DNA of 36,048 nucleotides from Symbiodinium natans (Eukaryota > Sar > Dinophyceae > Suessiales > Symbiodiniaceae), in assembly GCA_905221605.1 (NCBI GenBank), contig CAJNDS010001080.1, positions 1 to 36,048 of the forward strand, in the 5' to 3' direction. The first letter of the stretch is position 1; each line of letters opens with the position of its first letter. Under the pieces are notes generated by a model, which was not told where the DNA came from, did not search any database, and worked only from the letters and a program-made list of their open reading frames with translations. The position numbers and the translations under genes were made by a program. Below are positions 1 through 9,291 of this stretch, one piece after another.

Positions 1-30
1 TTTAGGTTTTAGTTTTTAGGTTTTAGTTTT

Positions 31-207
31 TAGTGTTTAGGGTTTAGGGTTTAGGGTTTAGGGTTTCGGGTTTAGGGTTTAGGGTTTAGGGTTTAGGGTT
101 TAGGGTTTAGGGTTTAGGGTTTAGGGTTTAGGGTTTAGGGTTTAGGGTTTAGGGTTTCGAGTTTCGGGTTTGGGGTTTAGGGTTTAGGGCCTTTTAGGGT
201 TTAGGGT
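31..207 (+). repeat. Interstitial telomeric array, TTTAGGG on the plus strand
   Basis: About 25 near-perfect TTTAGGG heptads with occasional variants (TTTCGGG, TTTCGAG, TTTGGGG), preceded by a degenerate TTTTAGG stretch at 1-30. A chromosome left end should read CCCTAAA on the plus strand, so this array points inward and is not a terminal telomere in the orientation shown. It is either interstitial or belongs to an inverted junction just outside the window. Confidence 0.95.
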
Positions 208-720
208 TTAGGTGACGAGGAAAGTTAGCAAGAAGATTTCGAACAACGATTCGTCAAGTTTCTTTCTTAACCTCAAGTTACGGAGGCTTGCGGGTTAAGG
301 CCTTAGGGGTTCTAAGGATTCCCCGGAACTCACCCCCCGAAGGATCCCCCAAGGAGGCTCATTCCGCCGAAGTTTGGCACAGTTGTGCGAGCCTCCTGCA
401 AGCGCAAAAAGCGGAGGTGCGCCTGAGGCAAGAAGACACCAAACGCTCCCTACTTTCGGGGTCGGAAAAATTACTAGTAGTATTCCCTTATGGCCCCTTT
501 TTTTAATATAATATAATACCCAAAACCCTAAGTTGTGGGTTCTTTGTGGGCCCGTACGGGTTTAGAACTCAGGGCTCCCACCTGCATGTCCTCGTCGAGC
601 TCACTGTCGTAGCCTCATCTTGCTGGTTTGAAGTGTTCTTAGGGGTGTCTTTGGAAAACTGTTGGCTTGCGGCTTCTGTCCCGATTCAAATCGGGAGATT
701 CAGCAGATATCACATACATT
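208..720. other. No gene recognised; unique sequence
   Basis: Mixed-composition DNA between telomeric blocks. The short open frames on both strands have no recognisable motif and overlap each other in different frames. Around 683-710 there is a small GATTCAAATC inverted motif recalling the GATTCAAATTTGAATC foldback repeats at 25333-25640. Confidence 0.5.
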
Positions 721-724
721 TTGT

Positions 725-892
725 ACATATATATATATATATATATGGTCCGGCGTCTGGCGTGTCCGCCCCCCCCCCCTCCCCTGGTATGGTCAGGTAG
801 GGGGGGGGGGCCCGACCCGGCAAAACCCGTTTTGTGAGGGGACGTGTTGGGGAAACCCATGTGTGTGAGGCGTTTACCCCCCCCCCCCCCCC
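725..892. repeat. (TA)n microsatellite with paired C and G homopolymers
   Basis: A (TA)n run lies at 725-746. It is followed by a C run (769-779), a G run (800-810) and a second C run (877-892). The C run and the G run about 20 bases later could fold into a hairpin. A similar pairing of (TA)n with a G run is at 25750-25787. Confidence 0.85.
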
Positions 893-904
893 AGGTCTAC
901 GGTC

Positions 905-1250
905 TCTAACCCTAAACCCTAAACCCTGTCAAACCCCAAGCCCTGAACCCTAAACCAACCCTAAACCCTAAACCCAAAAACCAACCCCCAACCACACCAC
1001 GGGGGGGGGGGGGTTAACCCTAAAACCTTTCAAGCCCTAAGCCCTAAATCCTAAACCCTAAACCTAAAACCCTAAACCTAGAACCCTAAACCCTAAACCA
1101 AAACCCTAAACCCTAAACCCAAACCCTGAACCCTAAACCCTAAACCCTAAACCCTAAACCCTAAACCCTAATCCCTAAACCCTAAACCCTAACCCTAAAA
1201 CCAACCCCCAACCACACCACAGGGGGGGGCCCGAAGCCCTAAACCCTATC
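905..1250 (-). repeat. Degenerate CCCTAAA array
   Basis: Many CCCTAAA heptads on the plus strand, interleaved with CCCTGAA, CCAAACC and other variants. A ~30-bp unit (CCAACCCCCAACCACACCAC followed by a G run) occurs twice, near 981 and near 1201, so part of the array was duplicated as a ~220-bp block. Orientation is opposite to the array at 31-207. Confidence 0.9.
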
Positions 1251-1569
1251 CAAATCCAAATCCAAATTCTCCCTTTGTGTCCAAAGCCCTTGGCTGGGGA
1301 TTGGACCGCCAAGCCACAGCAGCATCAGTTGCATCAGTTTGTGACACACTATCCTAACTAACCCTAGACCCTGCTGAGAACTTCCCATCAACCTTCAAAG
1401 CAGGGGCTTCAGGGCTTCAGGGTTTTAGGGCTTTCGGGTTGCTTCGGATGGGTTGTTGCTGTTACACAGTTTAAAAAACCAGGTTGCCATAATATTAGGA
1501 TATGTAAGAAATTACAAGATGATGTCAAGATGATGTCCTGGTATAATCCCTAGATTACCCTTACAAGGA
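1251..1569. other. No gene; partial third copy of the duplicon start
   Basis: At about 1272-1318 the sequence resembles the left end of segment A (TGTGTCCAAAGCCCTT followed by a GCTGG...GACCGCCAAG pattern), so a short diverged third copy of that boundary may lie here. Nothing coding is recognised. Confidence 0.45.
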
Positions 1570-2148
1570 ATAAATCCTCCACATGTGTCCAAAGCCCTTA
1601 GCTGGCGCCTTCCAAGAAGAGCAGCTTGGGAACGGTCGCCAGGCCACCAAGTCCTCTGCGGACCGCTTGTGGAGGTGGGGCGGGGGGGGGGGTTAGGGCT
1701 TGAAAAGGTTTAGGGTGTGTGGAGCACAAGAGCTGAAGAGAACCAAGGGGGTCTGCTACCTACCCAAACACGCCAACACCCTTATCATGCACACATCAAC
1801 TCCTAAACCTAAACCCAGAGCCCCCTTGCTCGGCGCTGGGCGGTGGTTGGCCCAACATTCGGCGTCGGCCTGGGCGTAAGTTCGAGGGATTATTTCTTCA
1901 AGCGGATACCACTACATTGACTGGCAGTTGCATGTTCTTGATGAGTCGTCTTCTTTTTGATACCATTGATACCATTCTGATGCCATTTGGATGCCATTAT
2001 GGTTGTTGCTAACATTTGCCAGTATTGCTTCTGTGGCTACTTTCGTTCTTGGTTACTTTTTTGGGTTGTCTGTGATTGTTGTCGCCATCACGCCATCATC
2101 TTCCCTCCCTCCTTCCGTGCGTTTTGCCGGCCCCTGGAGCCAAAGCTT

Positions 2149-2220
2149 TCAGGGCGCCACGAGCTCCGCGTCTTCCTCGGACTCGTAGTCCGGCAGCTCG
2201 TCCTCGTCTTCCTCGTTTGC
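2149..2220 (-). CDS. Candidate short exon encoding an acidic tail, copy 1
   Basis: Read on the minus strand this gives about 23 codons of Glu/Asp-rich peptide (ANEEDEDELPDYESEEDAEL...) ending in TGA at 2149. Against the second copy (11400-11468) there are four third-position synonymous changes (GAG/GAA twice, CTG/CTC, CCG/CCA), one whole-codon deletion, one Glu/Asp swap and one Ala/Pro change, then the stop reads TCA in copy 2. That pattern is what a constrained coding stretch gives, and it is much more divergent than the flanks. The parent protein is not recognised. It may be a terminal exon, or a fragment copied by gene conversion. Confidence 0.35.
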   Translation of the reverse strand, partial: ANEEDEDELPDYESEEDAELVAP

Positions 2221-3496
2221 ATGTGAAGAAGTTTGGGTTGAGGGTAAAGGGTAGGGTTGAAGTTGAAGTTGAAAGCTTGGGATTTGGGGGACATCCAACC
2301 CAAGGCCAACGACCTTCGGGCCGCATCTAGGGGGCGGTGGGAGGGGAGGCACCCTTGTCGAGGTGGGGGCCACAAAGAGAACGACCTGTTACAACAGCTA
2401 TACCGCAAAGAGATTGCCGGGGCATGTTACGTGCCCTGGACTTTTGCCTCGCAGCCATATGTGCTCGCCCCAGCAGTCGCTGAGACCTGCCAGCGTGTTC
2501 TTCGGCTCAGGGCTTCTTGTGTGTGGGTCCGAAGTTAGGGCAGCTTTGGGGTTCAGGTCTTTAGGGTTTAGGGTGACGGCTGTATGTCGCAAGCTTTCGC
2601 AGCGCCCGCTGAGCAGGAGTGCTTAGAGATGCTCTGAGTTGGCTGGGAAACAAGGCAAGGACGGCAGCGCATTTGTGGGGGAGTCATTCTGAATGGGGCC
2701 TTCTTATCCCCTGAAAGCAATTTTTGCAGAAGGGATCCCCAAAAGGTACCCCGACCTCAGGGTGTAAAGATTCCGTGAATGCATCTTGACAGTTCGCGAC
2801 AATCCACCACAAAGATTCCCGTAATCCATTCCCTCTTGCACGCTATGCACCGGGTCGGGTTCTTGGTTTGATGGTGACTACTGAAGTGTTCTGCATATCA
2901 CACGGGCTGGCGCGCATACATAGCAATTGTTGGTATTTAGGGCCCATAGAGTTTCTAGGGCTGATACCTGGTAGCGGCTTGGCATTTTTATTGGGGTCTA
3001 CAGGCTTAGTGCTGATGTGTCTTGGTGTGTGTCTATGGCAGGGCGCTTTGGGGTTGAGGGAGCCTTTTGGGGCGTCATCAGGGTGTAAGGCCAGAGGGCG
3101 ATCGCCTCACAGCAGCACTTGTGACACGATTTTGTATTTAAAATCCGTTGAAAATGATTAACAACCCGCCTGCCTGCAGTGAAAATGAAAGAACAGCTAG
3201 CATTAGTCTCAAGGCACTACCCAGAACAATAGCGCTGGTGTCCACAGTGATCCACTCTTCGGCTTGAGTTCATAATATGCAATAATATTCTCTATTCCTT
3301 CCGGAAGGGTGCAACGTGTGGTCGGGCAGCGGGTGGGAGGGGCCGCGGTTGCGGGTTTAGGGTGCAGCGTAGGGCACATATGTGGCTGAGTTCGGCACGT
3401 CTTTCCTGATGCCTTACTTCGGAACCTCTTGGGCGATCAAGCAGCCTCCTAGTTGCAGCTTTTGAACGCTGGAGCTGCTGATCAGACCGTCCTAGA

Positions 3497-3538
3497 CCCT
3501 AAACCCTAAACCCTAAACCTTAAACCCTAAACCCTAAA
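3497..3538 (-). repeat. Short CCCTAAA array, six heptads
   Basis: Six heptads (one CCTTAAA variant) between flanks shared with the second copy (12748-12782), which has five. The length difference is exactly one heptad. Confidence 0.95.
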
Positions 3539-3620
3539 CCCTCAGACCTCCAAGCAATAAGTTCCCGGCGGCAGCCGGTGATGGTGTTGGTGTGCTCCGA
3601 GTTCCGAGGAGCTGGCTGGT

Positions 3621-3982
3621 GGTTCTTAGTAGGGAAGGAGGGAATGAGTAGTACCTTATATCCCCCTACATATCCCCTTTAAGGGATGATATAGGGCACC
3701 CAATAGCCCCCTACATATACCCTTCAAGGGGTTGTGTAGGGCATATGCTGGTTCTTAGTAGGGAAGGAGGGAGTGAGGTACCCTATATCCCCGGGGGTTT
3801 ACCAAAATAGGGGACCCTAATATAGACCTCAAATAGTAGGAATCCCTTCTGATAAGGACCCCAAAATAAGGTGCCCCTAATATCGGAAACCCCCCCACAT
3901 GTTACCCTTTAAGGGATTATATACGGTGCCTCACTGCCTCATTCCCCCTAAACCCTAAACCCTAAATTCCCTACTAAGAACC
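3621..3982. mobile_element. Foldback / MITE-like element with a telomeric insert in one arm, copy 1
   Basis: The left arm GGTTCTTAGTAGGGAA occurs at 3621 and again at 3751. Its reverse complement TTCCCTACTAAGAACC is at 3967-3982. The longer arm (…GGAGGGAATGAG) is also matched on the right, but there it is split by CCCTAAA repeats at 3949-3966. The interior includes a ~115-bp piece (about 3790-3900) found inverted at 32975-33085. There is no coding capacity, so if mobile it would be non-autonomous. I could not define a target-site duplication. Confidence 0.6.
3949..3966 (-). repeat. CCCTAAA insert inside an inverted-repeat arm, copy 1
   Basis: Eighteen bases (2 4/7 heptads) lie between CATTCCCCC and TTCCCTACTA. 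Removing them restores an arm almost complementary to the left arm at 3621-3648. The second copy has 53 bases at the same place, which is five heptads more. Confidence 0.85.
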
Positions 3983-4063
3983 AGGAAGGGAGTTGGGAGT
4001 TGGGCCATCTTGCCAGTCTGCTTGGCAATCCCCCTTGTGGGGCCTCGAGGCCTCCAGGCTCAA

Positions 4064-4151
4064 CCCCTAAACCCTAAACCCTAAACCCTAAACCCTAAAC
4101 CCTAAACCCTAAACCCTAAACCCTAAACCCTAAACCCTAAACCCTAAACCC
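4064..4151 (-). repeat. CCCTAAA array, 88 bases
   Basis: Perfect heptads throughout. The matching array in copy 2 (13368-13434) is 67 bases, exactly three heptads shorter, and carries two CCCTGAA variants absent here. Flanks (GAGGCCTCCAGG... and GCTCAAGGGGTCGC) are shared. Confidence 0.95.
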
Positions 4152-4518
4152 GCTCAAGGGGTCGCAGGGGTTATGACGCGGGCATCTGAAACTTGAAAGT
4201 CCAGGCCTTTAAGGGCGAGTGTTGCAACGCAAGATCCCGATAAGCATTCCATGCGCAAAGGACTCCAAAGTCTCCGGGGGCCCTTACCCTAAACCGTCTA
4301 ACCCCTCAACTCCGCAAAGCAGTGGCATGGCGCCTTGATGCCAGTGCCGCTGCTACGGAATCCTTGCAATATCGATGCGGATGAGAGGCTTTGACCACCC
4401 TCCTAGGGCATTCTCACGGGCTGAGTTCTATAGTTGTCCAGGATCAAATAAAAGGGAAATTTTTGGGTGTTGAGGGAGCTTACAAAAAACAAAACAAGTT
4501 TAAAGGTTAGCCTTTACA

Positions 4519-4563
4519 CCCTAAACCCTAAACCCTAGACCCTAGACACTAAACCCGAAACCC
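4519..4563 (-). repeat. Degenerate CCCTAAA array
   Basis: About six heptads with CCCTAGA, CACTAAA and CCCGAAA variants. The second copy at 13747-13790 is cleaner, with CCCTAAA and one CCTTAAA. Confidence 0.85.
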
Positions 4564-4619
4564 TTACTCAGCCACTGTGGGGTCCAATTTGTCAGGATGC
4601 CAAAATCATAGGGCCGCCA

Positions 4620-4663
4620 CCCCCCCCCCCCCCCCCAAAAAAAAAAAAAAAAAAAAAAAAAAA
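4620..4663. repeat. Compound C-run/A-run, (C)17(A)27
   Basis: Seventeen C are followed directly by 27 A and then CAACAACAA. The same composite is at 13976-14015, 20911-20935 and 33149-33184, and as T-then-G at 28903-28942. In copy 2 of the duplicon the C side has a ~137-bp copy-specific stretch (13839-13975) before it. Confidence 0.9.
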
Positions 4664-5184
4664 CAACAACAAAGAATCACACACCTCTAGCGGCCCTCTC
4701 TCAACAGAAACTCATTGGCTAGCTTCAGAATTTCAACCTCAACACATGGAAAAGACAAGTAGTCGGCCATGTACTTATCTGAGACCGACTCGGTACCCTG
4801 CACACGCCAACACCGCTTGCGCCCTGAAACTGTTAAGCCCTGTGAAACCTTGCCCAACCAAAACCCTGTCATAAGGCCCTATAGACCCTGTAAACCCGAT
4901 AAAAACCGACAAGCCCTAAAACCAGGCTCCCAGCGTCAGCTTCGTCAAAGGACTCGCCGTTGGTGCCCTGGAACTGACAAAGAGGGTCTAGGATGTGGGG
5001 ATGTAGGACTTCAGAGCCTGCTTCAAACGTTCATGAGTACCCCGGATACGGCTACGACTGGCTATAACCCTGCGTGCCCTACTTTTGGCCCCGTTGTCCA
5101 ATCTACCCATGAACTGGTTTAGGGCTTAGGGTTCCCCAAGTATGGCACGCGTTTTGGGGCGGTGCCCTACAAAATGCGAGGCCT

Positions 5185-5313
5185 CACATTTGGGTACTTC
5201 CCCCAAAAAAGGGGGTACCCCCTTTTATGCCCCAAAAATCGGATAGAGTCCCCATTAAAGGAGCCCCCCCTTTTAAAGAGTAGAGCCCCCTTTTTCGGAA
5301 ACCCCCCATATTT
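5185..5313. mobile_element. Short dispersed repeat with C/A- and G/T-rich ends (MITE-like)
   Basis: A stretch from TTGGGTACTTCCCCC to TTTCGGAAACCCCCCATATT. It has internal complementarity (the GGGGTACC palindrome and CCCCAAA / TTTGGGG patches) and a full second copy at about 14550-14690. A shorter relative at 26486-26535 shares the AAAAAGGGTACCCC core and the TTTTCGGAAACCCCC end. No coding capacity. Assignment as a mobile element is inference from dispersion and the inverted ends. Confidence 0.45.
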
Positions 5314-5370
5314 GTGCCTTCTTCCGTCAGCTGTCACTTCCAAGGCTGTAGCACTTGGAGCTTGCATGGT

Positions 5371-5452
5371 TATTAGGGTTTTAGGGTTTAGTAGGGTTTA
5401 GGGTTTTAAGTAAGGGTGTAGGGTTTAGGGTTTATAGGGCTTAGGGTTTAGG
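5371..5452 (+). repeat. Degenerate TTTAGGG array unique to copy 1
   Basis: Heptads with spacers (TTTTAGGG, TTTAGTAGGG, TTAAGTAAGGG). The 139 bases 5314-5452 correspond to only 10 bases in copy 2 (14691-14700), and one breakpoint lies in the TTTAGGG words. Confidence 0.85.
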
Positions 5453-6962
5453 GCATGAGGTGGTTGGAGTGGCAAGCACATCTTTGGCAGTCACGTCTTG
5501 ACCATAGCCATACAACCCTCTCCAGGAGGGCCAGCAACATGATTGCACAAGGGGCTTGCGAGATGAAATGAGGGGAACTACTCGACAGCAACTCATTGCA
5601 ATCACTGACAGCCTGGATATGTTCGCACTTCGAATTCGGGGCTCAAAGGGGGCGCTTGTGGGGTTTAGGGACACAATCTCCTGGAAGTCACAAGCATTTG
5701 TCAAGCAAGAAAGAGCCTGTTGTGCAAGGAGGCTAGAAGATGAAGTCCCTGAGCTACACGCCTTGAGCTTTTTATGTTTTTTCAGAACCCTGAACCCTAA
5801 ACCCTCAACCCTAAACCCAACTTTTTTCACTTGGGGCGGGACCGGCCCGGCTGTCGGACCACCCTGGCAGTATCCATAGGGCATTCCGCATGTACTTGGG
5901 TTTTCGACGTTAGGGTACCTTCTTGCGGTCGGTATTATAAGGGAATCTCCTTGCATGCCCTGCTATCCTCTGACTCAGGCCTCGGCTCATTGCGACCAAC
6001 AAAGGCCAGGTCCAGAAACGGCAAGCTCTTCCACCTCCCGGCTGAGCACCGAACATTTCACTTTCGGAATGTCGGAAGGTCAAGAGGCATATGCGGGACA
6101 TATGATGCAGGGCTCCCATTACTAGTACTACAGACGCGAGGTCGTGGGTCATATATGAAGGTGAGACAGCTTAGTTCTGCGCGAAGCACCAAACATCGAG
6201 GACATTACATCAAGCGTTGAGGACGAGAGAAGCAGGGCCCCATTAGCAGTATTCGATATTGGGCACCCAATAAATACACTCACCGATACCAACCCTACAT
6301 CAACTGAGGAAATATGCAGAGCATGTGCATAGATTGTGCCCCTCTGCCTCCTCACGGAGACGAGGTCACCCCATCGGACTTTCACACTGTTTCATCTGAG
6401 CCCACAGCCCCAACCGATGCAAAAAGGGAGAAAGCGAGACCGTCGTCTGTACTTCTCGTCAGCCTGTCTTATTGAAGCCGGACACGCCATGAACCCTGAA
6501 ATGCCGAGCTGCAAGTTGTATACGCCCAAAGCCGAGCACAACGACATGGAACATCGCCCTTGGGCATGTAGGGTTTGAGGTTGAAAGTTCAGGGTGTATG
6601 TAGGACCCTCAACCCTGAACCCTAAACCCTAAACCCTGAGTTTGTGGCTACAGGCTTTGTTCTGGCAGTCTGGCCTCACCACCTCCACGGCGGCATCGGG
6701 GCCACCGGCAAGGGACTTGAAAGGAACCGTTGCGTCCTGACCTGTAGTGCAAGCCTAGCTCAGAGGCGTTCTGCCCTTGAAGGAATGCATGCCGGATCAA
6801 CCCTAAACCCTGAACCCTACACCCGAAACCCAAAACCCGTGTGCAGCAGGCTTTGGAAGGTTGCGCCCGGACATGTTCAGGCCATGCGGTTTTCACACAG
6901 CAGGAGGTTCCAAGGCCTCCAGTTTCTGAACTATACTGAAACATCTTGAACGCTTGTTGGGA

Positions 6963-7018
6963 CCTAAACCCTAAACCCTAAACCCTAAACCCTAAACCCC
7001 AAACCCCAAATCCCTAAA
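6963..7018 (-). repeat. CCCTAAA array
   Basis: Five perfect heptads, then CCCCAAA variants. Together with 6811-6962 this is largely missing from copy 2, where an array at 15959-15995 joins directly to the sequence that follows this one. Confidence 0.9.
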
Positions 7019-7465
7019 GCCAACTCATTCGCTTCGAAAACATCAGGCCTGAGCCTCGCACAGGCAAAGGCCAGCACGTTGCTCCGGCTGAACCTGAAGA
7101 GCCACTGAAGGCTCATGGGGCCATGGGCTGCGTAAGTACTCCAGGTAGGGTTTAGGGCTTCGGGCTTAGGGTGAACCCCCAGCACCCCCTGCCCCCATCT
7201 CCTGGCTCCTGCTTGCTCAGTGGCTGTTTGCGCGAAACCAAGATGTGGAGCTTCGGGAAGTATAGACCCTTTGCCCCCAACACCTCAAACCCAAGCCCCA
7301 CACTCTCTCTCTACTCTCCACTTGCCCCGCCCTAAACTCCGAACCCCAAACCCAAAACCCCAAACCCAAAACGCTGAACTCTGAACCTACTTCGGCGACT
7401 CCTGGAGCTCCAGAAGCCAACAGCTCTGGAAACCCTTAAACCCTTCGACCCCTAAGGTTCGGGTT

Positions 7466-7541
7466 TAAGGTATGTTTAGGGTTTAGGGTTTAGGGTTAAG
7501 GGTTTAGGGTTTAAGGTTTAGGGTTTAAGGTTTAGGGATGA
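7466..7541 (+). repeat. TTTAGGG array
   Basis: About ten heptads with TTAAGGG and TTTAAGG variants. The matching array in copy 2 is at 21550-21605. Confidence 0.9.
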
Positions 7542-8118
7542 GGGTAGAGCCCTGAAAGAAGTCCCCCAACGTCCCACCTGGCGCTCGCCCACAGTTGAGG
7601 CTTGCTGCGCCTACCACAGACATGTGACCGTGTCAGCCTCCTCTAAACTACAATCTGAAAAGCCCCTAAACCCTGTGAAGTTTGTGTGGTCATTGGGCGG
7701 TCATGCTCATTGGGGAGCGCCTATTCGATCCCAATCAAAGCGCTCAAACAACACCATGAGACTATCATGAGCTATGAGACCAGAAGCAGGCTTCGCATTT
7801 CAGGACGCCCCAGGCCTTCGTGAGCTGAAGGTTCTCGACCCGAAGCGCCCAGACGCGATGGAATGTTCAGGCTTCAGGGTCCAGGGTTTAGGGGCGTGTT
7901 TCGGGTTTTTCAGGCAGGGCTAAAGTCGTGAAAGGCTTGGGAAGGTGATGTCTATGATTGCTTTGGCGCGTTTAGGGTTTATGCTTGCGGGTTGTTAAGG
8001 GGCCTCAGTGGGTTCAGGGTCTTAGGGCTTTAGGGCTTCTCGGGTTTTAGGGTTGAAGTGTTTTGGTTTAAGCGTTTTGAGCTCAGGGATCTTGGTTAAA
8101 GGCTATCCGGAAGCATTA

Positions 8119-8243
8119 CGGATGCTTGGGGTTTAGGCTTGGGGATTGGAGCTCACTTAGTGTTTAGGGTTTAGGGTTTACGGAGGCTTCAAAGACTTTA
8201 TGTGGTTGCCCCGGGGGCCACAATGCCTGGGACTTCTCGTGGA
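8119..8243. other. 125-bp block present only in copy 1 of segment B
   Basis: It lies between GCATTA and TGGTGGCTCG, which are adjacent in copy 2 (22159-22174). The block contains TTTAGGG heptads near 8161-8181 and a TTTAGGCTTGGGG variant, so it is another telomere-word-containing indel. Whether it was inserted here or deleted from copy 2 cannot be told from two copies. Confidence 0.8.
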
Positions 8244-8769
8244 TGGTGGCTCGATCCGATGATAGAGCCAAGCATTGCAGAGAGGGGGCCGAAGTCCAGA
8301 ACAAGCAGACCGGGATCTGGTTCCCTTCCCCCGTGGCTTTGTGCTACATAAAGTTGTTTACTAAGTTCGGGGACCCAGTGCTCTCTGTTCTTCGCGTTCT
8401 TAGGGGGCTCCCTGTTTCTTGCGTTCTGCTCCCCTATTGAACGCTGTAGTGCTCTCTGTTCTTTGCTGCTTGTTCCCCTGCTGCGGACCAGAGAATTTGC
8501 TTGACTTCGGTGCGTTAGGATTTGCGCACCTCTACTGATGGAGAATCATAACCCCTCAGGATGATGGCTCCATAGCCTCCCCAAAAAACTGCACCGGTCA
8601 CATAATCGTGGCTCCATAACCTGCCCACAGTTCAGATGTTTCGGCAACCAAAAAATGTTTAGGGAACGTGTTTTACAGCCCCTAAATGAGATGTTGATCC
8701 TTGCGTGAGAACGCTTGTAGTCCCAGGAAGGGATATATTCTTATTTCTACAGTGTTCTGAAAGTACAGA

Positions 8770-8884
8770 CCCTAGAGTGGCGCACAAATAACAAGTTTAG
8801 ATTCTATGAAGTGGGGCACTAATCAGATCTAGACCCACTATAGTGGGACACTAAACAAATCTAGAGAGCCTATAAAGTGGGACC
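8770..8884 (+). repeat. 32-bp tandem repeat, 3.6 units
   Basis: Units start at 8770, 8802, 8834 and 8866. They share a TATAGTGGGRCACTAA core and end in AATCTAGA or a close variant. The array is kept in copy 2 at 22766-22880. Confidence 0.85.
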
Positions 8885-9032
8885 GTCTGACGCTTAGTTT
8901 CAGCACATCACAGCGCTTCAGTGCCAGCACTGGCAGACGTTGCTTGTTGGAAAGGCGAGGTGACTGCCAAGTCAATTGCTAAACGGGGGAACTTTCGCCA
9001 TGAACGGGGGCGGATAGAAGGGGGAGCAACAA

Positions 9033-9290
9033 TCAATGTGTCAGCAGGACGTTGCTGGGGATTGGGAGGCCTATGGGTTCCAGAGCTGGTCGCAAGCCAG
9101 CCATATTTGCATATCGAGATACCGTATTGCGAACCTCAAGGATGCACTCACTTTTCGGCGCGGTCGACGGTCGCTGAGCTTGGAAGTGACGCTTCATCCA
9201 ACTCACTGGCCTGAGCAGCGGTGAATTTGTTGACGAAGCCCGCTTTCCCACATGCTACATGTTCTGGACTGCATATTATTTCTTGGTTGT
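9033..9290 (-). pseudogene. Decayed coding-like stretch, copy 1 (frame broken)
   Basis: On the minus strand this reads as a peptide related to the longer open frame of copy 2 (23260-22793). A 4-base difference (CTCA present here near 9148-9151, absent in copy 2) breaks the frame after ...DRAEK. Many amino-acid changes separate the copies, so selection on the protein is not evident. The family is not recognised. Confidence 0.3.
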
Positions 9291-9291
9291 C

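Larger units (their letters stand above)
1570..7190. repeat. Segmental duplication, segment A, copy 1
   Basis: This stretch recurs at 10866-16130 at an offset of about 9.25 kb and in the same orientation. From about 2380 to 3480 the two copies are almost identical by eye, with only scattered substitutions. Differences are concentrated at CCCTAAA tracts, homopolymers and a few indels. It contains no recognised gene apart from a possible acidic exon at 2149-2220. The open frames conserved between copies (for example plus-strand 5556-5800) differ by several amino-acid-changing substitutions and look like by-products of the duplication. Segment A runs directly into segment B at ~7195. Confidence 0.93.
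7195..9290. repeat. Segmental duplication, segment B, copy 1
   Basis: Matches 21265-23282 in the same orientation, with more substitutions and indels than segment A shows. Its first ~130 bases occur a third time at 16186-16320. Copy 1 carries a 125-bp block (8119-8243) absent from copy 2. Copy 2 carries a ~70-bp block (about 22226-22295) absent here. The end is marked by divergence just after CTGCATATT. It contains a 32-bp tandem array and one decayed coding-like stretch. Confidence 0.92.

Noticed and set aside
5441-6220. Long frames on both strands conserved between duplicon copies (5441-5956, 5556-5879, 5910-6152)
   Set aside because: Conservation comes from recent duplication; the few differences change amino acids in each frame and no frame carries a domain.
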